From an uncultured Prevotella sp. (GTDB lineage Bacteria > Bacteroidota > Bacteroidia > Bacteroidales > Bacteroidaceae), in contig USRA01000068.1 in the NCBI GenBank assembly GCA_900557035.1, forward strand, positions 1 through 9,330: DNA of 9,330 nucleotides, given 5' to 3'. Positions 1 to 8,562 of the stretch are shown here, piece after piece. The stretch's first letter is position 1; the number at the start of each line of letters is the position of its first letter. The notes below the pieces were generated by a model. The model ran no database searches. It worked only from the letters and a program-made list of their open reading frames with translations, and was not told the origin of the DNA. A program made the position numbers and the translations under genes.

Positions 1-2
1 TG

Positions 3-27
3 AAAAAAGATATGCCCTTAGAGGGGC
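3..27 (-). terminator. Possible weak terminator downstream of comF
   Basis: Read leftward, a short GCCC/GGGC stem (24-27 with 14-17, 6-nt loop) is followed a few bases later by six T residues (complement of 3-8). It lies about 120 bp after the comF stop, where the leftward transcript could end. The stem is only 4 bp, so this is weak evidence. Confidence 0.25.
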
Positions 28-91
28 TTAGGTGGAGTCGTGATAGCGGTTCTGCTCTCTATGATACACCCCCAAACGGCCGTTCTCGGAC

Positions 92-114
92 GGGCTGGGG
101 CGGGGGGTGAAGGG
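92..114 (+). other. Putative G-quadruplex motif
   Basis: Four G-runs, GGG, GGGG, GGGGGG and GGG, are separated by loops of 2, 1 and 4 nt. This fits the canonical G3+N1-7 pattern on the + strand. It lies about 35 bp beyond the comF stop, on the strand opposite the comF transcript, so it could form in DNA but would be C-rich in the comF mRNA. Formation is inference only. Confidence 0.45.
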
Positions 115-120
115 AAACTT

Positions 121-144
121 GGCTGGAAATCTGGCTGGGAATCT
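121..144. repeat. 12-bp tandem repeat next to the comF stop
   Basis: Two copies of a 12-bp unit, GGCTGGAAATCT and GGCTGGGAATCT, differ at one base. They sit 5 bp beyond the comF stop codon. A degenerate further copy may lie at 109-120. No function is evident; it is probably a slippage product. Confidence 0.6.
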
Positions 145-149
145 GGCGC

Positions 150-878
150 TTATTCTGCAGCCCATCCTATAGTAGCGATGCTGAATTTCAGCTTGCCTGC
201 CTTCTGCAGTTCTTCGCAGCAGGAAATAAGGGTGGCGCCTGTGGTGCAGACATCATCGATGATAAGCAGATGCTTGCCGGCAAGATCGGTGATGGGGTGT
301 TTGCCGTCTCTGTCGTGATAGGTATCTGATAACCGGAATACATGTTTTACGTTTTCCTGTCGCTGCCATCTGTCTTTTTGGGTTTGACTTTCGGTGAAGG
401 TTACTCGCCGGATGGCATCTGTGATGATGGGGAGATGGGTTCTTTCCTGTATTCCTCTGGCTATTTCCTCGCTCTGATTATAGCCGCGGGTCTTCCTTCT
501 TGACTTCGTGATAGGAATAGGGATGATGGCATCTATATCCTTGAAGAAGTCTGATTCGATACCTTTGCTGGCGATGAGTCTTCCCAGATAGTTTCCGGCA
601 TCGGGGCGGTGATGGTATTTCAGCTTATAGATGATGTAGCTTGGGTTGGAGTGGCTGTGATAATAGAAGAGGGCGACGCATTTTTCTACAGGAATGCGCC
701 CCCAGAACATTTTAGCCATATTGTTTTCGTAGGGGGCTTCCCAGGTTGGGGTAATCGGGAGATCCTGGAGACAGGTGGCGCATAGCATCTCCTCTGTGCC
801 CAGCAGTCGCTCATCGCAGATGGCACAGTAACGGGGGAAGAGAAAATCTATGATATTTCCTAACAGGCTGAGCTTCAT
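150..878 (-). CDS. comF: ComF family protein (competence-type phosphoribosyltransferase)
   Basis: A 242-aa ComF-type protein. The N-terminus has a zinc-ribbon-like four-cysteine set (Cys18, Cys21, Cys33, Cys36). The C-terminal half is a type I phosphoribosyltransferase domain with the family-typical RGYNQSEEIA segment (131-140) and a PRPP-binding loop, IIDDVCTTGAT (206-216). ComF homologues (ComFC, GntX) are cytosolic and linked in some species to DNA uptake during transformation, but their reaction is not firmly established. The length is normal for the family. The start at 878 is the first Met of the conserved N-terminus. It has a heptad-repeat element (885-919) ending 6 nt upstream instead of a Shine-Dalgarno site. 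It is the last gene of the leftward prmC-recX-comF run, 135 bp after recX, and is probably co-transcribed (inference). Confidence 0.92.
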   Translation of the reverse strand: MKLSLLGNIIDFLFPRYCAICDERLLGTEEMLCATCLQDLPITPTWEAPYENNMAKMFWGRIPVEKCVALFYYHSHSNPSYIIYKLKYHHRPDAGNYLGRLIASKGIESDFFKDIDAIIPIPITKSRRKTRGYNQSEEIARGIQERTHLPIITDAIRRVTFTESQTQKDRWQRQENVKHVFRLSDTYHDRDGKHPITDLAGKHLLIIDDVCTTGATLISCCEELQKAGKLKFSIATIGWAAE

Positions 879-884
879 ATTATT

Positions 885-919
885 ACTTTGAACTTTGAAA
901 TTTGAACATTGAACTTTAT
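885..919 (-). repeat. Five-heptad element upstream of comF start
   Basis: Read on the comF strand this is five consecutive 7-mers: ATAAAGT, TCAATGT, TCAAATT, TCAAAGT, TCAAAGT. It ends 6 nt before the comF ATG. The same element, with the same first heptad and the same last two, ends 5 nt before the small ORF at 3911. It therefore makes up the translation initiation region of comF. Confidence 0.8.
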
Positions 920-929
920 GATTAGATAC

Positions 930-942
930 CTATGTTACATAG
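930..942. repeat. Small inverted repeat in the recX-comF gap
   Basis: CTATG and CATAG flank a 3-nt loop. No T-run follows on the leftward strand, so it does not look like a terminator. The rest of the 879-1013 gap shows no ORF or recognisable promoter box. Confidence 0.3.
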
Positions 943-1013
943 AACTTTAGTGAGCGTCTCTTATGCGTCTATTCTAGCCGTATGTATTCTTCTCCTCGCT
1001 AAACTGCAATACT

Positions 1014-1544
1014 TTAGAAGTCGTCTTCGAAATCGATGTCTCCCAGATCTTCTTCTTTCATTTTGTCGATGCATTTGTGAATCACATCCATACCATAGCC
1101 TCTGCCGAGGGCGAAGCGGATGAGTTTCATCGAGCGTTCGTAGTCGTTTTTGGCTTTGATGTTTTTATATTTGTTTTTTAGGAGAGGGAGGAGGGTTTCC
1201 AAATACATGTCATCCTCGATTTCCTCGAAGATTGGGTCGGAGATTTCCTTCGGGATGTGCTTCATCCAGAGAGCCTGTTCCACTTTCCTGCGCCCCCATT
1301 TGTTGTATTTTATCTTGTCGTTGATAAAGAAGCGGGTGAATCGCTCGTCATCGATGAATTTCTTCTGGGTCAGGAATTCCATATTTCGGGCGATGGCATC
1401 CTCTGGGAGTTCCCACTTCTTCATCTTGTCGAGCATTTCCTGCGAGCAATGTTCGGCTTGTGTGCAGAGAGTGGTGAGCTTCAGGAGTGCCTGCTGCTCA
1501 GTCATCGGCTTCTTGGGGCGCTTGGGGGTGTTATAATATTCCAT
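1014..1544 (-). CDS. recX: RecX family regulatory protein
   Basis: A 176-aa mostly helical, charged protein that fits RecX, the cytosolic modulator that binds RecA filaments and limits recombinase and co-protease activity. The family signature is FIDDERF (63-69) followed by a KWGRRKVEQAL segment (82-92) and the helical repeat around MKHIPKEI, matching the tandem three-helix repeats of RecX. The C-terminal tail is very acidic (EEDLGDIDFEDDF). The length is usual for the family. Start 1544 is the first ATG. A perfect hairpin (1566-1582) lies 21 nt upstream of it in the leader. No recA is in the window. It lies between prmC (141-bp gap holding REP-like repeats) and comF, and is probably part of one leftward transcript. 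Confidence 0.9.
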   Translation of the reverse strand: MEYYNTPKRPKKPMTEQQALLKLTTLCTQAEHCSQEMLDKMKKWELPEDAIARNMEFLTQKKFIDDERFTRFFINDKIKYNKWGRRKVEQALWMKHIPKEISDPIFEEIEDDMYLETLLPLLKNKYKNIKAKNDYERSMKLIRFALGRGYGMDVIHKCIDKMKEEDLGDIDFEDDF

Positions 1545-1565
1545 AATGCATTTATGTTTTATTGG

Positions 1566-1673
1566 GGGGATTACAAATCCCCTGGTTTTGATAAGTCGAA
1601 CCTTTTTTTACTGCGGATTGCAAATCCGCAGGGACGCCTGGCGGTGGACTTTCTGGGTAGATTTGCAATCCGC
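1566..1673. repeat. REP-like cluster of GGATTnCAAATCC palindromes
   Basis: Three related units lie in the prmC-recX gap. Unit 1 (1566-1582) is GGGGATT-ACA-AATCCCC. Unit 2 (1611-1631) is CTGCGGATT-GCA-AATCCGCAG, with 9-bp arms. Unit 3 (1660-1673) is GATTTGCAATCCGC, an exact reverse complement of 1613-1626, so units 2 and 3 can also pair as a 14-bp stem around a 33-nt loop. The alternating-orientation arrangement resembles bacterial REP/BIME clusters. No T-run follows on the leftward strand, so it is not an obvious terminator. A GTAG tetranucleotide spans 1657-1660 just before unit 3, as in classical REPs, but that may be chance. Confidence 0.65.
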
Positions 1674-1685
1674 TTATCTAATAGT

Positions 1686-2720
1686 CTATTTCATAGCTCG
1701 CATCATTCTCTTCTTTCCGAAAGCATCTTCTTTGGTTTCAATATTCTTGAAGCCAAATCCTTCGAGCATTTCTCTTGTCTCCTTTTCGTAAAGAGGGTTG
1801 ATTTCGAAATAGAGCATGCCCCAGCTTCGCAATTCTAATGAGGCGAACTCGGCGATGGCCCGATAGAACTTCAGAGGATCTTCATCGGGAACAAAGAGGG
1901 CGAGATCGGGCTCGTAATCAAGGACGTTTTTCTCCATATCTGCTTTCTCCTTTTCGCAGATATAAGGAGGATTGCTCACGATGATGTCTGCTTTAAAATG
2001 TTCTTCTCTGTTTGTTTTACACATTTCAAGCAAGTCAAAGATATCGACATTTTTGAAGATAGCTTTGGATGCTAATTGCTTGGCATTCTTTGTGGCAACA
2101 TTGCAGGCTGAGTCGGAAATGTCTATTCCTAATACTTCTGAATCTGGAATTTCAAGGCTTAGGGTAATGGCAATACAGCCAGAGCCGGTACAGAGATCCA
2201 TGATTCTTGGTCGAGGAGAGGCTAGTTTAGTATGTCTAGCTTTTATATAACAATGTACTATTTTGACGATGAATCTCAAACGTGAATATTTGCGCTTGAA
2301 CCATCCTTTTTCCTTAAATATGTTTATGTCCTCAAAGGCAACGTCAGGGCTGATGTTAAATTCTTTTCTGATAATTTCCTCTACATTTTCCCAGTTCTCC
2401 TTCTGTGTTTCCACAATCCATTGACAAAGCTCGGCGGTCTCAGGTCTTGGGATGAGCACGCCCGGCTCCACATGGAAAGTTCTTCCTGCAAAGTCGGCCT
2501 GCCCCAGTACGTACTGCACTGGCTCGCCTTTTTGCAGTCTATAGACAATTTCTTCGAGTTTTTTGCCCTCGTCTGCGGATAATTCATTAACTTTGCCGCC
2601 GATAATGTCGGTCAGCGTCATTCCGTACTTCACATCAAGCACGGTGCGGACGATAGCCTGCGCTTCGCCAGCCTCATATAGAGGGGTGAGGGATTGCCAA
2701 AGTTGTTGATAAGTTTTCAT
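1686..2720 (-). CDS. prmC: Peptide chain release factor N5-glutamine methyltransferase
   Basis: HemK/PrmC methylates the glutamine of the GGQ motif in release factors RF1 and RF2 using S-adenosylmethionine, in the cytosol. The N-terminal helical domain ends in the signature PVQYVLGQADFAGR (67-80) and GVLIPRPETAEL (87-98). The methyltransferase domain has SAM motif I DLCTGSGCIAIT (175-186) and the catalytic NPPY (250-253). At 344 aa it is longer than the usual 270-290. The excess is a stretch of about 55 residues, roughly 114-169, between the two domains, rich in Lys/Arg and aromatic residues and encoded by more AT-rich DNA. The start is set at ATG 2720 (MKTYQQLW): an upstream in-frame ATG at 2756 lies inside the predicted -7 promoter box and adds only a non-conserved peptide. 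It is the first gene of the leftward run to recX and comF and is divergent from ribD. Confidence 0.93.
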   Translation of the reverse strand: MKTYQQLWQSLTPLYEAGEAQAIVRTVLDVKYGMTLTDIIGGKVNELSADEGKKLEEIVYRLQKGEPVQYVLGQADFAGRTFHVEPGVLIPRPETAELCQWIVETQKENWENVEEIIRKEFNISPDVAFEDINIFKEKGWFKRKYSRLRFIVKIVHCYIKARHTKLASPRPRIMDLCTGSGCIAITLSLEIPDSEVLGIDISDSACNVATKNAKQLASKAIFKNVDIFDLLEMCKTNREEHFKADIIVSNPPYICEKEKADMEKNVLDYEPDLALFVPDEDPLKFYRAIAEFASLELRSWGMLYFEINPLYEKETREMLEGFGFKNIETKEDAFGKKRMMRAMK

Positions 2721-2753
2721 CTCTAAATTGTATATTATGATTTGATTTGAGAG

Positions 2754-2761
2754 CAAAGGTA
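2754..2761 (-). promoter_or_regulatory. -7 box of the prmC promoter
   Basis: Read leftward, TACCTTTG is an exact match to the Bacteroides-type -7 consensus TAnnTTTG. It is about 34 bp upstream of the prmC ATG at 2720. The -33 position about 20 bp further upstream shows only a T-rich, non-canonical sequence. The box sets the prmC start downstream of it, and it lies in the 87-bp region shared with divergent ribD. No equally good box is seen for ribD. Confidence 0.6.
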
Positions 2762-2807
2762 CGACAATTTATCGAAAATGAGTAAGAAAATCGAAAAAAA
2801 ATAGGAT

Positions 2808-3845
2808 ATGGAGCAAAATAAAGTATCTTTTCAGAACCCGCTGACGGGCGAACCGCTTAGTCTGCAGGAGATTGACGAAATGTTCATGCGCCGCTGTCTG
2901 CAGTTGGCTAAGAACGGTAGGCAGAATGCGAAGCCTAATCCCATGGTGGGTGCCGTCATCGTGAGCGGCGAGGGCAGAATCATAGGCGAAGGCTATCATG
3001 TGCGTTGTGGCGAGGGCCATGCCGAAGTGAATGCCTTTGCATCGGTAAAGCCTGAGGATGAGCATCTCTTGAAGGATTCCACCATCTATGTAAGTCTCGA
3101 ACCCTGTTCGCATTATGGCAAGACACCTCCTTGTGCCGACCTTATCGTAAGAAAAGGTGTAAGGAGATGTGTTTGTGGCTGCGTGGATCCTTTCGCCAAG
3201 GTGCAGGGGCGGGGAATCCGGAAGATTCGTGAGGCAGGCATCGAGGTAACGGTGGGTGTTCTAGAGGCGGAATGCCTCGAACTGAACAAGCACTTCATCA
3301 CCTTCAATACCCATCAGCGACCATACATCATCCTGAAATGGGCGCAGACTGCGAATGGTTTTCTGGATAATAATTATCAGGGAATGGCGATTTCGTCGCC
3401 TTTTACCAAGATGCTTTCGCATAAGCTTCGTGCCGAGAACGATGCCATCCTGGTGGGAAGAATCACCGATGAGCGTGACCATAGCCAGCTCAACGTAAGA
3501 GATTGGAGCGGCAAGAATCCGATGCGACTGGTCATCGACCGCCATCATCCTTGTTTCGAGGGTTTGGATTTCTCCAAGGGCAAGGAAGAGGTTTTGAAGC
3601 AGATGATGCAGTACCTATATAATAATAAGGTGCAATCGCTGATAGTAGAAGGTGGCGCCATCACCCATCAGGCTTTCCTCGATGCCGGATTATGGGATGA
3701 AATCAGGGTAGAAACATCTTTATCCACATCTGTGGAAAACGTGGTAACTGCCGGAACAGCAGCACCAAAGCTTCCTCATAACATCCGCTTAATCAGCCAT
3801 GAGGCGTATGATGGAAACATCATCAATACCTATGAGCGCCAATAG
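2808..3845 (+). CDS. ribD: Bifunctional riboflavin biosynthesis deaminase/reductase RibD
   Basis: RibD carries out the two steps after GTP cyclohydrolase II in riboflavin synthesis: deamination of the diaminopyrimidine intermediate, then NADPH-dependent reduction of its ribosyl chain. The deaminase domain (about 25-165) has the zinc site His71-Ala-Glu73, Cys100 and Cys109 in PCSHYGKTPPC. The reductase domain (about 170-345) has RPYIILKWAQTANGF, AENDAILVGRIT, LNVRDWSGKNP and SLIVEGG. Two oddities: a roughly 22-residue N-terminal extension ahead of the conserved MFMRRCLQLA, so the true start could be ATG 2880 (Met25), and an apparently missing segment of about 40 residues in the reductase domain. 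There, LVIDR (241-245) runs almost directly into LDFSKG (253-258), where homologues have a longer strand and loop. Reductase activity is therefore less certain. No other rib genes are in the window. The small ORF at 3911 follows on the same strand. Confidence 0.92.
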   Translation: MEQNKVSFQNPLTGEPLSLQEIDEMFMRRCLQLAKNGRQNAKPNPMVGAVIVSGEGRIIGEGYHVRCGEGHAEVNAFASVKPEDEHLLKDSTIYVSLEPCSHYGKTPPCADLIVRKGVRRCVCGCVDPFAKVQGRGIRKIREAGIEVTVGVLEAECLELNKHFITFNTHQRPYIILKWAQTANGFLDNNYQGMAISSPFTKMLSHKLRAENDAILVGRITDERDHSQLNVRDWSGKNPMRLVIDRHHPCFEGLDFSKGKEEVLKQMMQYLYNNKVQSLIVEGGAITHQAFLDAGLWDEIRVETSLSTSVENVVTAGTAAPKLPHNIRLISHEAYDGNIINTYERQ

Positions 3846-3870
3846 TTTCATAGGAGCAATAAAGCTAATC

Positions 3871-3905
3871 ATAAAGTTCAAAGTTCAACATTCAAAGTTC
3901 AAAGT
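3871..3905 (+). repeat. Five-heptad element upstream of the small ORF
   Basis: Five consecutive 7-mers, ATAAAGT, TCAAAGT, TCAACAT, TCAAAGT, TCAAAGT, end 5 nt before the ATG at 3911. This is the same element as the one upstream of comF (885-919, opposite strand). First and last two heptads are identical in both; only the second and third vary. Confidence 0.8.
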
Positions 3906-3910
3906 AAAAA

Positions 3911-4069
3911 ATGAGCAATAGATTTACATCGCGCCTGAGCGATAACGATGATTTCAAGCGAGACGAGTTGATTCGCAAGATAGAGCATTCCGTGGAGCAC
4001 ATGACGCTCGCTGAACTGGAAGCCCTGTCGTATGATATGTTTACCAAGGGTTACATCCAGGATTACTAA
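3911..4069 (+). CDS. Small hypothetical protein, 52 aa
   Basis: A 52-aa ORF starting MSNRFTSRLSDNDDFKRDEL and ending KGYIQDY. I do not recognise the family. It is charged and predicted mostly helical (about 15-43 read as two amphipathic helices around HMTLAELEAL), with no membrane segment, signal peptide or cysteines, so it is probably cytosolic. Support for its being real: it starts 65 bp after ribD on the same strand; its ATG is placed 5 nt after the same heptad element that precedes comF; it ends 19 nt before a strong terminator; and the peptide has balanced, ordinary composition. It is probably co-transcribed with ribD. Any role in riboflavin synthesis is unsupported. Confidence 0.65.
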   Translation: MSNRFTSRLSDNDDFKRDELIRKIEHSVEHMTLAELEALSYDMFTKGYIQDY

Positions 4070-4088
4070 ACATTCAAACATCATACAA

Positions 4089-4140
4089 TATAAAAAAGGT
4101 GGGTGCTACAACAATTCGTGTAACACCCACCTTTTTTATA
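4089..4140. terminator. Bidirectional intrinsic terminator
   Basis: A perfect 17-bp inverted repeat (4089-4105 with 4124-4140) has an 18-nt loop. The GC-rich inner part (GGTGGGTG/CACCCACC) is flanked by A6 on one side and T6 on the other, so it works in both directions. It ends the ribD/small ORF transcript rightward and the GH2 gene leftward, 17 nt after that gene's stop. Confidence 0.92.
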
Positions 4141-4157
4141 TCTTATTCTTTATTTCC

Positions 4158-7475
<3,318 letters not shown>

Positions 7476-7493
7476 ACAAGTTAGCTAGTTATG

Positions 7494-7507
7494 AATCTAT
7501 TTAGATT
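7494..7507. promoter_or_regulatory. Operator-like inverted repeat at the GH2 transcription start
   Basis: AATCTA and TAGATT flank a 2-bp centre, and the repeat overlaps the expected transcription start, about 6-12 bp after the -7 box. The position suits a repressor site. No regulator gene is nearby, so this is inference. Confidence 0.3.
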
Positions 7508-7512
7508 TGGTG

Positions 7513-7544
7513 CAAATTTACGATTAATTCCTGAAATCTCCAAA
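7513..7544 (-). promoter_or_regulatory. Bacteroides-type promoter of the GH2 gene
   Basis: Read leftward, a -33 box TTTG (7544-7541) is followed after exactly 20 bp by TAAATTTG (7520-7513), an exact match to the -7 consensus TAnnTTTG. Transcription would begin near 7505-7507, leaving a leader of about 55 nt before the ATG at 7451. This is the best promoter in the window. Confidence 0.75.
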
Positions 7545-7559
7545 TAATTTCCGTACTTT

Positions 7560-7730
7560 CGTGTTCTGGAGGATAAAATTAACAGCCCTAGTCCTTTTGG
7601 GGCATCATTGATGATCGGCGCCTGCCATCATTTAAGCCTCCGGCTGGCCTTAATAGACGACCGTCTTTTAGACCCAGATGACTTCTCTTTCGATTGCCTG
7701 TGCTGCGATACGAAATTTTTGAGCCGAATG
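7560..7730. other. Gene-free stretch with short hairpins
   Basis: There is no convincing gene between the GH2 promoter and the repeat structure. The stretch 7585-7660 is more GC-rich than its surroundings and packed with short inverted repeats (GCCC 7585-7588 with GGGC 7600-7603; ATCAT/ATGAT around 7604-7615; AGCC-TCC-GGCT near 7630; AGAC-GACC-GTCT followed by TTT near 7660). It could be an unrecognised structured RNA or degraded repeat DNA. No match to a known RNA family is evident. Confidence 0.35.
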
Positions 7731-7765
7731 CAAGCCACTTTCAAAGAATACAAGCCACTTTCAAA
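7731..7765. repeat. 15-bp direct repeat, period 20 bp
   Basis: CAAGCCACTTTCAAA occurs exactly at 7731-7745 and 7751-7765. A partial third copy, CAAGCCGCTTT, lies at 8031-8041, the far edge of the repeat-rich region. Confidence 0.8.
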
Positions 7766-7934
7766 AACACTCTTCACTCTTCACAAAGATGGTGTAAGTA
7801 TTTGTTTCTAAGGGATTTGTACGGGTGAAGAGTGGTGAAGAGTGGTGCGTAACTCTTCACCTCTCGCAACCCCAGTGTTTATCGGGGTTTCAGCCGATTT
7901 GGTGAAGAGTGAAGAGTAAAAGTGAAAGTGGTTG
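7751..7934. repeat. Cloverleaf-like inverted repeat structure with GAAGAGT heptads
   Basis: Outer arms 7751-7784 and 7902-7934 are near-perfect inverted repeats: 16 bp exact at the inner end, then a mismatched A/T patch, then 9 bp exact (TGAAAGTGG). Inside are a perfect 10-bp hairpin (GGTGAAGAGT 7834-7843 with ACTCTTCACC 7852-7861, 8-nt loop) and a 6-bp hairpin (AACCCC 7868-7873 with GGGGTT 7884-7889). A second tandem GGTGAAGAGT at 7824-7833 allows alternative pairing. The arms consist of ACTCTTC heptads (7769-7782, complement 7904-7917). No ORF of note crosses it. Confidence 0.75.
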
Positions 7935-7951
7935 TTTTACCTGCTCCCGAC

Positions 7952-8031
7952 GTATCGTTTTGTGCCTGGCAATGGCAGATTATTGCCCTGTAAGGGGCAA
8001 TGTTGTGCCATAGTGAGGCAATAATCGATAC
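7952..8031. repeat. Nested inverted repeats between the cloverleaf and rnhA
   Basis: Outer arms GTATCG (7952-7957) and CGATAC (8026-8031) enclose ATTATTGCC (7979-7987) with GGCAATAAT (8017-8025). An internal hairpin ATTGCCC (7982-7988) with GGGCAAT (7995-8001) competes for the same left arm. It begins 25 bp after the rnhA stop but lacks a T-run, so it is not a typical terminator. Confidence 0.6.
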
Positions 8032-8055
8032 AAGCCGCTTTACGCATCGTCTGTA

Positions 8056-8529
8056 TTATCCTTTTCTTCCGAAATCGGCAGGAATCTCGCCCCATTTCTT
8101 CGTTTCCCATTTAAAGATAGGTACGGTGATGGGGTGGGTGCGGAGCCAATTTTCGGCACGTGCGATGATCTGATAGAGCTGCTCGGTTTGAGGAGTACGC
8201 TCCAGCTTTGTCTTGCATTGCTTCTTGTTTACCCAGAGCTGGGCATTCACGCTATCGCTGTAGATTACTTTGTCGGTAATGCCTTTCTGGGCCATCAGGG
8301 CGAGGGCGTGGACGATGGCGAGGAATTCGCCGATGTTGTTGGTGCCGTGGATAGGACCATAGTGGAAAACCTGTGCACCAGTCTGAAGATCAATGCATTG
8401 GTATTCCATCGGACCGGGATTTCCGGAGCAGGCTGCATCCACAGCCCAGGCGTTCGCCTTCACCTCATTGGGCAAAGGCAAGACAGTATCGTTTCTCCAT
8501 GAAGGAGGATTTACGGGCATGTTACTCAT
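8056..8529 (-). CDS. rnhA: Ribonuclease HI
   Basis: A 157-aa RNase H, which cleaves the RNA strand of RNA-DNA hybrids using two metal ions. The acidic residues are all visible: Asp31 in AVDAACSGNPGP, Glu68 in NNIGEFLAIVHAL, Asp92 in IYSDSVNAQLW, and Asp152 in IPADFGRK near the C-terminus. Many Bacteroidales RNases H carry an N-terminal viroplasmin-like hybrid-binding domain; here only a short proline-containing leader (1-24) precedes the catalytic core. Start 8529 is the first ATG, and Met4 (8520) is an alternative. It is transcribed leftward after argS but separated by that gene's terminator, so it probably has its own promoter in 8530-8640. No clear TAnnTTTG is seen there. Confidence 0.9.
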   Translation of the reverse strand: MSNMPVNPPSWRNDTVLPLPNEVKANAWAVDAACSGNPGPMEYQCIDLQTGAQVFHYGPIHGTNNIGEFLAIVHALALMAQKGITDKVIYSDSVNAQLWVNKKQCKTKLERTPQTEQLYQIIARAENWLRTHPITVPIFKWETKKWGEIPADFGRKG

Positions 8530-8562
8530 TTGCGTTTCTTTTGTTTCTTTATTTGATAGATG

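Noticed and set aside
1599..1631. Intrinsic terminator after prmC
   Set aside because: The T-run lies on the + strand before the hairpin. In the leftward transcript it becomes an A-run, so it would not terminate prmC-recX.
1257..1838. 193-codon rightward ORF across recX, the REP cluster and the prmC end
   Set aside because: It overlaps two well-supported leftward genes and its translation is unlike any protein family.
2721..2756. Upstream start for prmC at 2756
   Set aside because: The ATG lies inside the predicted -7 box and the extra 12 residues (MLSNQIIIYNLE) are not family-like. ATG 2720 gives the usual N-terminus.
7608..7811. 67-codon rightward ORF in the 600-bp gap
   Set aside because: It runs through the direct repeats and into the inverted-repeat arms, so its C-terminal half is just translated repeat sequence. 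It has no domain and no leader or terminator that fits.
7731..7934. CRISPR array
   Set aside because: Only two exact 15-bp direct copies and short tandem heptads are present. There is no regular repeat-spacer pattern and no cas gene.
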